A DNA stretch of 8,905 nt, from NCBI GenBank assembly GCA_900769765.1, contig CAAGHW010000051.1, forward strand, positions 1 through 8,905, in the 5' to 3' direction. Under the pieces are notes generated by a model. That model ran no database searches. It was not told where the DNA came from and saw only the letters and a program-made list of their open reading frames with translations. Positions 1 through 5,869 of this stretch are shown in pieces. The first letter of the stretch is position 1, and each line of letters begins with the position of its first letter. Origin of the DNA: Bacteroidaceae bacterium (lineage in GTDB: Bacteria > Bacteroidota > Bacteroidia > Bacteroidales > Bacteroidaceae). Both the position numbers and the translations under genes were made by a program.

Positions 1-18
1 CGTGTGCTCTTCCGATCT
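1..18. other. Residual Illumina TruSeq adapter at contig end
   Basis: The first 18 bases, CGTGTGCTCTTCCGATCT, are identical to the 3' end of the Illumina TruSeq read-2 adapter as I know it. AT-rich genomic-looking sequence starts directly after. This is most simply an untrimmed library adapter kept in the assembly, which would make position 1 a contig end and not a biological boundary. Confidence 0.93.
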
Positions 19-156
19 ATTTTTTATAGCAAATATATGTAAAATTGAATAAAAGTTATAGCAAAATATCATAATTTAACTTTCGGTTACAATAATTATA
101 GGTATCTTACCTATTTGCCTATGGAACTTTAAAATGTAATAAAATTTGCATTAATG
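19..156. other. AT-rich intergenic stretch, no gene seen
   Basis: No convincing reading frame or RNA motif is visible between the adapter remnant and the ffs promoter. The only structure is a short inverted repeat, ATAGGTA (98-104) and TACCTAT (108-114), separated by three bases. It lacks a following T-tract and may be chance in such AT-rich DNA. Any gene ending here would lie beyond the contig end. Confidence 0.5.
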
Positions 157-187
157 CTTGCGGAATGAGAAAAAATGAGTACCTTTG
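157..187 (+). promoter_or_regulatory. Bacteroidetes-type promoter of ffs
   Basis: A -7 box TACCTTTG at 180-187 fits the TAnnTTTG consensus used by the Bacteroidetes primary sigma factor. A -33 element CTTG at 157-160 (consensus TTTG) lies 19 bp upstream. Transcription would start a few bases after 187, giving a short leader of about 20 nt before the SRP RNA body, presumably removed by processing. Confidence 0.75.
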
Positions 188-211
188 CACCGTAAATGTT
201 TGTTTAAAGTA

Positions 212-310
212 TGGGTAAGTCCTGTACGGCCAGCTCCTGATGAATCCTCCAGGGCCTGACCGCAGCAAAGGTAAATCGGTTGTAGCGGCGCGATGCAGAT
301 TGCTTACCCA
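212..310 (+). ncRNA. ffs: Small (4.5S-type) signal recognition particle RNA
   Basis: This is the RNA scaffold of the bacterial SRP, which binds Ffh and directs ribosomes making membrane or exported proteins to FtsY at the inner membrane. The ends pair as TGGGTAAG (212-219) with CTTACCCA (303-310), giving a molecule of about 99 nt. The conserved apical region is recognisable: CCAGG at 249-253 on the 5' side and the AGCAAAGG segment at 264-271 on the 3' side, which form the asymmetric and symmetric loops that contact the Ffh M domain. The apical loop is unusual: where most bacteria have GGAA, this RNA has UGAC (257-260), flanked by C256 and C261, which cannot pair. A promoter precedes it and a hairpin terminator follows. 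The call rests on overall architecture and remembered Bacteroidales homologues; boundaries are good to a few bases. Confidence 0.9.
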
Positions 311-319
311 CCCCATAGG

Positions 320-348
320 GCGGATATCGAAAGATGTCCGCTTTTTTT
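320..348 (+). terminator. Rho-independent terminator of ffs
   Basis: GCGGATATC (320-328) pairs with GATGTCCGC (333-341) over nine positions, one of them a G-U wobble, around a GAAA tetraloop (329-332). Seven T residues follow at 342-348. It lies ten bases past the SRP RNA and is a textbook intrinsic terminator. Confidence 0.92.
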
Positions 349-362
349 ATGGTATATATTTA

Positions 363-402
363 ATAAGTATGGGGATGCAGCGTGCTGCATCCCCATACTT
401 AT
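363..402 (-). terminator. Hairpin downstream of the hexosaminidase gene
   Basis: A perfect inverted repeat has 18-base arms (363-380 and 385-402) around the loop CGTG. It begins 15 bases beyond the stop codon of the - strand hexosaminidase gene. The - strand sequence after it is AT-rich but lacks a clean U-tract, so it may act as a 3'-end stabilising hairpin as much as a terminator. It also separates this gene from the convergent ffs transcript. Confidence 0.75.
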
Positions 403-417
403 AGTTCAAGATATCAT

Positions 418-2394
418 TTACTTGCAGTAGTTCTCTACTTTCAGGTTGCTTATTTTGCTGTTGAACTTGCCGCTCTTCTCAAGTGGGAATACCAATGTGC
501 GAACGTAGTACATCTTGTCCTTTCCGCCCTCGTTGTGGTATATTGTCTGCTTGTCGAGTGTCTCGATGTGCTTGCCGTTCACAAAGAGTTTTGTTACCTC
601 TTTGTTGCCGCTGATGGTTACGGTAGCCTTTTCGCCTGGATAGAAACGGTAGTTGAATGTGTTCAAATAGCCGTCGCGCAAGAAACCAATTTTGCCCTGT
701 GCCGGGTCGGCAAGGTAGAATTCGGCATCGCGTGACGAGAACAATACTGTGCCGTTCTCCTCGCTGTTGTATTCGATGTCGAACGATACTGTATATTCAA
801 AACCGATTTCTCTTACGCCGGTCTTCTTTGCATAGTCTGTCGATGCTTTTACTGCAGGAATCTCGATGATTGTTCTGCGGTCACCACCGAAACGGCCTGC
901 GATATTTACGCCAGGAGCATCGCTGAGTGCAAGGCGTGCCTTGTCAAACTCTTCGTATGAAACGGTTGGCTTCGCGCCTGTCCACATCTTTACCGCCATT
1001 GTCTGCATTGCAGGATATACGCGGTAGTGGATGTCCTTGCTGCTGATGCCGTTGCCTGCGTGGTCGTTCCATACTGCGAAAGAACCTCCCTTTATCTGTG
1101 GGTGTTTCTCCTCGAACTTCTGGTTGCCTATCTGTGCAGGTGTCCAGCTGTTGTACAGCATGCCACAGTTGAGGTAGTCGTAATAATATCCTGCCGCAGG
1201 AACGATGTATGTATATCCGTCGGGGATGCTTACTACGTCGTAGCCAAGGTTAATCATATCTGTGGGGTCGGCATAGCCGTTGTACCACTCGTACATAAGT
1301 ACATTGTCGACCTTTACTGGGGTGTTGCCCTTTGCGTGTGTAAGTGCGCCCCAAACGCAAGCCTGCTTGCCGTATTTCTCGGCTGTGCGTATGCAGAAGT
1401 CGGTGAAGTAACGGAACTTCTCAACAACGGCTGAATCGCGGTTTGAGTATTCGTCGGTTCCTACATGGAAACGTGGGCCACGGAATACAGGCTCGTCGCC
1501 ACCAAGGAACTCCATGAACAATGAGTCAACGAATGTGTATGTAGCAGGGTTGAACAGGTCGAGGTGGTCAAGACCATAATCCTTGCTGCCAAGTTCGGGA
1601 CGATAGTGTACGAATGCCAATGAGTGTGCAGGAACGTCAAACTCGGGGATGATTTCAACACCTACCTTTTCGGCATGTTTCTGCAACTCGATGAACTCCT
1701 CTTTTGTGTAGTAGCCGTCGCGTGATGCAAGGCCGGGGAAAAGGTCGCTCTCGAGACGGAATCCCGATGGGGTCTTTGCCCAATTGTGGTTGAAGTATTG
1801 TTTGAAAGCGTTGTCGTTGAGGTGGATGTGGAATGTGTTCATCTTGTGGTATGCCATGAAATCGACATATTCGTGCAAAAAGCTGATGGGGATGAATTTA
1901 CGTCCGCAGTCGAGCATGAAGCTACGCATCTCGTAGTCGGGGTAGTCTACAATATTACCTTTTGGCAGGTTGCCGCCGTTCTGCTCTGCAATCTGCAACA
2001 GTGTGCGTGTAGCCCATATAGCACCGCGCTTGGTGGTTGCTGTAATCTCAACGTTGTCGCCGATGTTGATTGTGTAGCCTTCTTTGCCGAGTCTTGCATC
2101 GTTTGTTATGGCAATAGTGATGTTGCCCTTACCGGTATCCTTGCCTCTCTTCAGGGTTGTGCCGGTGAGCTTGTTGTAGTCGCTTGCCAGCAAGTCGGCA
2201 ACCTCTGCAAGCTCGATGTTCTCTTTTGGACAAACGATTCTTGTCTTGCCGGTGATTGTGAAAGTTCCTTCACCGCCTTGCCATTCGCGGATTTCGGGAA
2301 CGACGAAAGGCTTTACATTCTTCTGTGCAGCGTTCATGCTTGCTGTAAATGTAAGCATAAGAGCTGCAATGATAAATAATGCTCTGTTTTTCAT
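418..2394 (-). CDS. Secreted GH20 beta-N-acetylhexosaminidase
   Basis: Family 20 glycoside hydrolase of 658 residues, expected to cleave terminal beta-linked GlcNAc or GalNAc from host glycans or other glycoconjugates by substrate-assisted catalysis. Residues 1-23 form a signal peptide ending in NAA before Gln24; there is no lipobox cysteine, so a soluble periplasmic or exported enzyme is likely. Residues about 28-150 look like the GH20b alpha/beta domain, and about 153-480 the TIM barrel, with HIHLND (189-194) and the catalytic Asp-Glu pair in HVGTDEY (D314, E315), where many relatives have HxGGDE. Aromatic active-site residues probably include W370 and W442. Residues about 530-658 resemble a LamG/concanavalin A-like beta-sandwich, possibly carbohydrate binding. 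It has its own promoter and a downstream hairpin. Exact glycan specificity cannot be read from the sequence. Confidence 0.92.
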   Translation of the reverse strand: MKNRALFIIAALMLTFTASMNAAQKNVKPFVVPEIREWQGGEGTFTITGKTRIVCPKENIELAEVADLLASDYNKLTGTTLKRGKDTGKGNITIAITNDARLGKEGYTINIGDNVEITATTKRGAIWATRTLLQIAEQNGGNLPKGNIVDYPDYEMRSFMLDCGRKFIPISFLHEYVDFMAYHKMNTFHIHLNDNAFKQYFNHNWAKTPSGFRLESDLFPGLASRDGYYTKEEFIELQKHAEKVGVEIIPEFDVPAHSLAFVHYRPELGSKDYGLDHLDLFNPATYTFVDSLFMEFLGGDEPVFRGPRFHVGTDEYSNRDSAVVEKFRYFTDFCIRTAEKYGKQACVWGALTHAKGNTPVKVDNVLMYEWYNGYADPTDMINLGYDVVSIPDGYTYIVPAAGYYYDYLNCGMLYNSWTPAQIGNQKFEEKHPQIKGGSFAVWNDHAGNGISSKDIHYRVYPAMQTMAVKMWTGAKPTVSYEEFDKARLALSDAPGVNIAGRFGGDRRTIIEIPAVKASTDYAKKTGVREIGFEYTVSFDIEYNSEENGTVLFSSRDAEFYLADPAQGKIGFLRDGYLNTFNYRFYPGEKATVTISGNKEVTKLFVNGKHIETLDKQTIYHNEGGKDKMYYVRTLVFPLEKSGKFNSKISNLKVENYCK

Positions 2395-2395
2395 T

Positions 2396-2420
2396 TAAGG
2401 TTTATTTTATAAGGTTTATT
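2396..2420. repeat. Tandem 11-bp direct repeat in GH20 leader
   Basis: TAAGGTTTATT occurs at 2396-2406 and again at 2410-2420, a 14-bp period. It covers the bases immediately upstream of the hexosaminidase start codon, where a ribosome would bind. It may be a small duplication or a binding element; function is unknown. Confidence 0.55.
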
Positions 2421-2510
2421 CTTTGCTTTCTGCCATATAGACGGTGCTTATGCTGCTTTTGTTACAATATATCTGTTTTTTTCTTGTATTTTTCACGCAA
2501 ACACCAAATG

Positions 2511-2541
2511 CAAAGGTAATAATATTTAATGATTTTACAAA
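2511..2541 (-). promoter_or_regulatory. Promoter of the GH20 gene
   Basis: Read on the - strand, TTTG (2541-2538) is followed after exactly 19 bp by TACCTTTG (2518-2511), a full match to the Bacteroidetes housekeeping consensus. It sits just after the stop codon of the upstream methyltransferase gene. The predicted transcript has a leader of roughly 110 nt, long for this window, ending in an 11-bp tandem direct repeat just before the start codon. Confidence 0.85.
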
Positions 2542-2547
2542 ATCGGG

Positions 2548-3345
2548 TTACCTTTTCCTCAACTCCCAGAAAGCTACCGCTGCGGCGGCTGCCACATTGA
2601 GCGAATCGACATTGTGCGACATGGGTATGCGTGCGACATGGTCGGCTCTGTCTATGGTGCTTTGTGGCAGTCCGTCACCCTCTGTTCCCATTATAATGGC
2701 AAGTTTGGGAACGGTTGTCAATATGGGAGAGTCTATAGGTACGGAATTGTCTGTCAAAGCCATGGCGACAGTTCTGAATCCCGACTCCTTGACTTGGGCG
2801 GCATCGTCAATCCAAGTCCAGGGAACAAGGAATACGGAACCCATTGACACTCTGACTGCGCGACGGTTCAGCGGGTCACACGAGTTGCGTGTCAATAGTA
2901 CGGCATCGATGCCCAAAGCTGCCGCACTGCGGAAAATGGCTCCTATGTTTGTGGTGTCTACAACGCCTTCGATAATCACTATGCGTTCGGCATTTTTGCA
3001 TATCTCTTCAATGCTTCTCTCTTTGGGGCGTTCCATGGCGCAAAGCACGCCGCGTGTAAGGGTGTAGCCTGTGAGTGCGGCAAGCAGTTCGCGCTCGCCG
3101 GTATATACGGGAATGTCGCCGCATCGCGAGATGATGTCGGCTGCATCGCCGTTAATGTGGCGGCGTTCGCATAGCAGGGCAACAGGCTTGTAGCCTGCAT
3201 TGAGTGCTACGTTGATGACTTTGGGGCTTTCGGCAATGAATATGCCTTGTCCGGGCTCGTATTCTTTGCGTAGCTGGGCTTCGGTGAGGGTACTGAAAAT
3301 TTCTACGCCGGGGTGGTCGAGTGACACTATCTCGGTTATTGCCAT
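2548..3345 (-). CDS. SpoU/TrmH-family RNA 2'-O-ribose methyltransferase
   Basis: A 265-residue cytoplasmic enzyme of the SPOUT (trefoil-knot) class, expected to transfer a methyl group from S-adenosylmethionine to a ribose 2'-hydroxyl in rRNA or tRNA. All three family motifs are present: motif 1 NIGAIFRSAAALG (N133, R139), motif 2 IIMGTEGDGLP (about 218-228) and motif 3 IPMSHNVDSLNVAAA (about 240-254). The N-terminal 100 residues resemble the substrate-binding domain of RlmB/TsnR-like proteins. I chose the ATG at 3345. An in-frame TTG eight codons upstream would lie inside the promoter -7 box and is unlikely to be used. No hairpin separates it from the hexosaminidase gene 153 bp downstream, so some readthrough is possible. 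The target nucleotide cannot be assigned, so no gene symbol is given. Confidence 0.92.
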   Translation of the reverse strand: MAITEIVSLDHPGVEIFSTLTEAQLRKEYEPGQGIFIAESPKVINVALNAGYKPVALLCERRHINGDAADIISRCGDIPVYTGERELLAALTGYTLTRGVLCAMERPKERSIEEICKNAERIVIIEGVVDTTNIGAIFRSAAALGIDAVLLTRNSCDPLNRRAVRVSMGSVFLVPWTWIDDAAQVKESGFRTVAMALTDNSVPIDSPILTTVPKLAIIMGTEGDGLPQSTIDRADHVARIPMSHNVDSLNVAAAAAVAFWELRKR

Positions 3346-3366
3346 TTCTGTTTTTCTATTTTTACG

Positions 3367-3374
3367 CAAATTTA
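3367..3374 (-). promoter_or_regulatory. -7 box of the methyltransferase promoter
   Basis: On the - strand TAAATTTG (3374-3367) matches TAnnTTTG and lies 21 bases upstream of the chosen ATG, giving a very short leader. No good TTTG -33 element is seen at 19-21 bp spacing, so this is a partial match only. Its position supports the downstream ATG over the upstream TTG. Confidence 0.55.
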
Positions 3375-3536
3375 CTATTTTTTTCGTATCTTCGCATTGT
3401 TTATGTAAAGAGCATAATGCCTTTTCTTTATATTATGATGAATTACAAGGTTGTACCGGGAATATCTCTTTGTTGTGGACATGAAACCGCTGTTCCGCTG
3501 CATTGTTCCGTAAACAAAAAGCTACCTCTGTTGTTT

Positions 3537-3560
3537 AATCATTGTAATTTATTCATGATT
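3537..3560. promoter_or_regulatory. Possible operator: interrupted dyad upstream of ansB
   Basis: AATCAT (3537-3542) and ATGATT (3555-3560) form a six-base dyad with a 12-base spacer, ending 16 bases before the asparaginase ATG. The position would suit a regulator site, but the arms are short and AT-rich and chance is a real alternative. Confidence 0.2.
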
Positions 3561-3576
3561 GAAAAAAGATAGTTTT

Positions 3577-4632
3577 ATGAAAGGATTCTTTAGACGTTGT
3601 CTGGTTACAACAATGATGCTTGCTCTTGTGTGCGTGGCGTTTGCACAACAAAAGCCGAATATCCGTATTCTTGCTACCGGCGGAACAATTGCCGGCTCAG
3701 GTTCATCGGCGACAAACTCGAACTATTCTGCCGGACAGGTGGCGATAGGTGCATTGCTCGATGCTGTACCTGTTATAAATGATGTTGCAAATGTGCAGGG
3801 CGAACAGGTGGTCAATATCGGTTCTCAGGACATGAGCGACGATGTGTGGATTACTTTGGCAAAGAGAGTGAATGAACTGCTGGCACAGAATAATGTCGAT
3901 GGAATTGTTGTCACACACGGAACTGACACAATGGAGGAGACGGCTTTCTTCCTCAGTCTTGTGACAGGCAATGCAAAACCTGTGGTTCTTGTCGGTGCCA
4001 TGCGTCCTTCCACAGCCATCAGTGCTGACGGCCCGGCAAACCTTTACAACGCGGTGGTGGTGGCTTCGTCGCCCGAATCGAAGAATCGCGGTGTGATGGT
4101 GTGTATGAACGACAAGGTCTATGGTGCGCGCGATGTTACAAAGACGAATACAACAAGTGTCGAGACGTTCCAGTCGCCTAATTTCGGTGCGATAGGCTAT
4201 GTGCATAACGGCAAGGTGCGTTATCATGTGGCAGCCGAGAAGGTTCATCCAGCAATGTTCAATATAGTAGGCTTGACTGCATTGCCGAAGGTGGGTATTG
4301 CATATGGTTACTCCAATGTACAGGGTGATGTGGTGAAAATGATGGTGAAGAACGGCTATAAAGGAATCGTATATGCCGGTGTAGGCAACGGAAATATCCA
4401 CAGGAATGTGTTCCCCGAACTGGAGAATGCACGCAAGAAGGGCGTTATTGTCGTCCGTTCGAGCCGTGTGCCTACTGGTGCGACAACACTTGATGCCGAG
4501 GTTGATGACAACAGGTATCAGTTCGTGGCTTCGTGGGGTCTGAATCCGCAGAAAGCACGTATCCTGCTTATGCTTGCGCTGACAAAGACCGATGATTGGA
4601 AAAAGATACAGGAATATTTTAATAACTATTGA
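3577..4632 (+). CDS. ansB: Periplasmic type II L-asparaginase
   Basis: Hydrolyses L-asparagine to L-aspartate and ammonia. The 351-residue product starts at ATG 3577; a TTG six codons earlier would only lengthen the charged N-terminus. Residues 1-23 are a signal peptide (RR, hydrophobic core, AFA before Gln24), placing the enzyme in the periplasm. Catalytic residues align with E. coli AnsB: T37 in ILATGGTIAG, Y50 in SNY, T116-D117 in THGTDTMEE and K189 in DVTKTNTT. GAMRPSTAISADGP (140-153), AGVGNGN and SSRVPTGATT are also typical of the type II enzyme. Length and the C-terminus match the family. It is first in an operon: the porin-like gene begins 14 bp after its stop and a Dcu antiporter follows. 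This suggests supply of aspartate for anaerobic C4-dicarboxylate metabolism. No strong promoter is apparent upstream. Confidence 0.96.
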   Translation: MKGFFRRCLVTTMMLALVCVAFAQQKPNIRILATGGTIAGSGSSATNSNYSAGQVAIGALLDAVPVINDVANVQGEQVVNIGSQDMSDDVWITLAKRVNELLAQNNVDGIVVTHGTDTMEETAFFLSLVTGNAKPVVLVGAMRPSTAISADGPANLYNAVVVASSPESKNRGVMVCMNDKVYGARDVTKTNTTSVETFQSPNFGAIGYVHNGKVRYHVAAEKVHPAMFNIVGLTALPKVGIAYGYSNVQGDVVKMMVKNGYKGIVYAGVGNGNIHRNVFPELENARKKGVIVVRSSRVPTGATTLDAEVDDNRYQFVASWGLNPQKARILLMLALTKTDDWKKIQEYFNNY

Positions 4633-4646
4633 TAAATCACTAATCT

Positions 4647-5834
4647 ATGAAAATGAAAAACACACTGTTGGCTGCATTTGTTTTTGTAGCCGGCGTAGCT
4701 TCGGCACAAGTGGCATCAACGGCTTCGGCGGGGGCGAGTAGTGAGAAGACTCTGTTTGAACGCATTACCAAGATTGAAAAAAAGAACGAATGGTTCAATG
4801 CTTATCTGAACCTGCATACGGGCTTTAACACAAGGTTCAACCAGAATGGTACAGGCGGCTTCGATGATGCTGCGTTTTCTGTATCGGAACTTCGTCTCGA
4901 GGTTACGGGCAAGGTGACCGATTGGCTCTCTTACCGTTGGAGACAACGTCTGAACCGTGGCTACGATGCAAGAATGGGTGATGACAATGTACCGCCTGCA
5001 ACAGACGTGGCGGGTATCGGCATACAGGCAACCAAAGGCTTGTCGTTATTTGCCGGAAGACAATGCATCGCATACGGTGGTTTTGAATTTTATGCAAACC
5101 CAATAGAAATATATAAGTATAGTGAGATTGTTGACCACATGAATATTTTTATGACAGGTTTGAGTGTTACATACGATTTTACCCCAACACAGCAGTTGTC
5201 GTTGCAGGTACTTAACAGCAACGGCAGGCCTGCGACGGAATTCTATGGCGAAAATATTGTCGCAAGCCGACTGCCTCTCGTGTACTCCATCGGTTGGAAT
5301 GCAAGCATGTGCAACGACTTGTGGCAGACACGCTGGTCATTCTCTGCAATGAACGAGGTAAGCGACAAGTATATGTATTATGTGGCATTGGGTAACCAGT
5401 TCAACTTCTCACCCAAATGGAATATGTATATCGACTTCATGGGTTCTATCGAGAATATCGACCGTAAGGGCATGATGACCGAAATACTTGGCTCTACTGA
5501 CAACCATAATGTGGAAAATGCGGTGTATGGTGCTGTGGTGGCTAAAGTGAACTACCGTTTCTTGCCTAAATGGAACTTCTTCGTAAAGGGTATGCTTGAC
5601 AGTGCTGCCATGCTTGAAAGTACCGACCGCTATACAAAGGGTAACTACCGCACTACATTGGGCTATCTTGCCGGTGTGGAGTTCTATCCTATGGAGGATT
5701 CAAATCTGCATTTCTTCTGTACTTTCGTGGGACAGACAAATCTGTTCACAGAAAAGGCGAAGGCTTTCGGAAAAAGTGACTACAGTACACAAAGGGCATC
5801 ACTCGGCTTGATATACAAATTGCCGATGTTCTGA
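4647..5834 (+). CDS. Outer-membrane porin-like beta-barrel protein
   Basis: A 395-residue protein with a signal peptide (MKMKNTLLAA..., cleavage probably after Ala20 in GVASA before Gln21), a short charged helical stretch at about 35-50 (LFERITKIEKKNEWF), and then alternating amphipathic strands rich in Tyr, Trp and Phe. It ends in KLPMF: a C-terminal phenylalanine is the usual outer-membrane beta-barrel assembly signal. The overall character resembles the phosphate-selective porin O/P group found in Bacteroidetes, but I cannot confirm the family by alignment. Lying between asparaginase (14 bp) and the Dcu antiporter (35 bp) on the same strand, it probably admits asparagine or other small anionic or zwitterionic solutes to the periplasm; this substrate is inferred from context only. 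A second ATG two codons in gives almost the same protein. Confidence 0.8.
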   Translation: MKMKNTLLAAFVFVAGVASAQVASTASAGASSEKTLFERITKIEKKNEWFNAYLNLHTGFNTRFNQNGTGGFDDAAFSVSELRLEVTGKVTDWLSYRWRQRLNRGYDARMGDDNVPPATDVAGIGIQATKGLSLFAGRQCIAYGGFEFYANPIEIYKYSEIVDHMNIFMTGLSVTYDFTPTQQLSLQVLNSNGRPATEFYGENIVASRLPLVYSIGWNASMCNDLWQTRWSFSAMNEVSDKYMYYVALGNQFNFSPKWNMYIDFMGSIENIDRKGMMTEILGSTDNHNVENAVYGAVVAKVNYRFLPKWNFFVKGMLDSAAMLESTDRYTKGNYRTTLGYLAGVEFYPMEDSNLHFFCTFVGQTNLFTEKAKAFGKSDYSTQRASLGLIYKLPMF

Positions 5835-5869
5835 CAATTTGATTGATAATACCCCATAACCGTTCATCT

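Noticed and set aside
98..114. Short palindrome ATAGGTA-TCT-TACCTAT as a terminator or operator
   Set aside because: Seven AT-rich pairs with a three-base loop and no T-tract; likely chance, and no adjoining gene is visible.
119..316. 65-codon - strand frame over the SRP RNA
   Set aside because: It overlaps the whole structured ffs gene in antisense and has no leader or family resemblance.
363..402. Hairpin as a CRISPR or mobile-element end
   Set aside because: Only one copy is seen, with a tight four-base loop next to a stop codon; a transcription-end hairpin explains it.
1786..2379. 197-codon + strand frame inside the GH20 gene
   Set aside because: Val/Cys-rich product typical of the antisense of a real gene; the - strand GH20 frame has a signal peptide, catalytic motifs and a promoter.
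3345..3369. Upstream TTG start for the methyltransferase (MRKNRKTE extension)
   Set aside because: The TTG overlaps the -7 promoter box, so it would not be in the transcript; the ATG at 3345 starts the conserved part.
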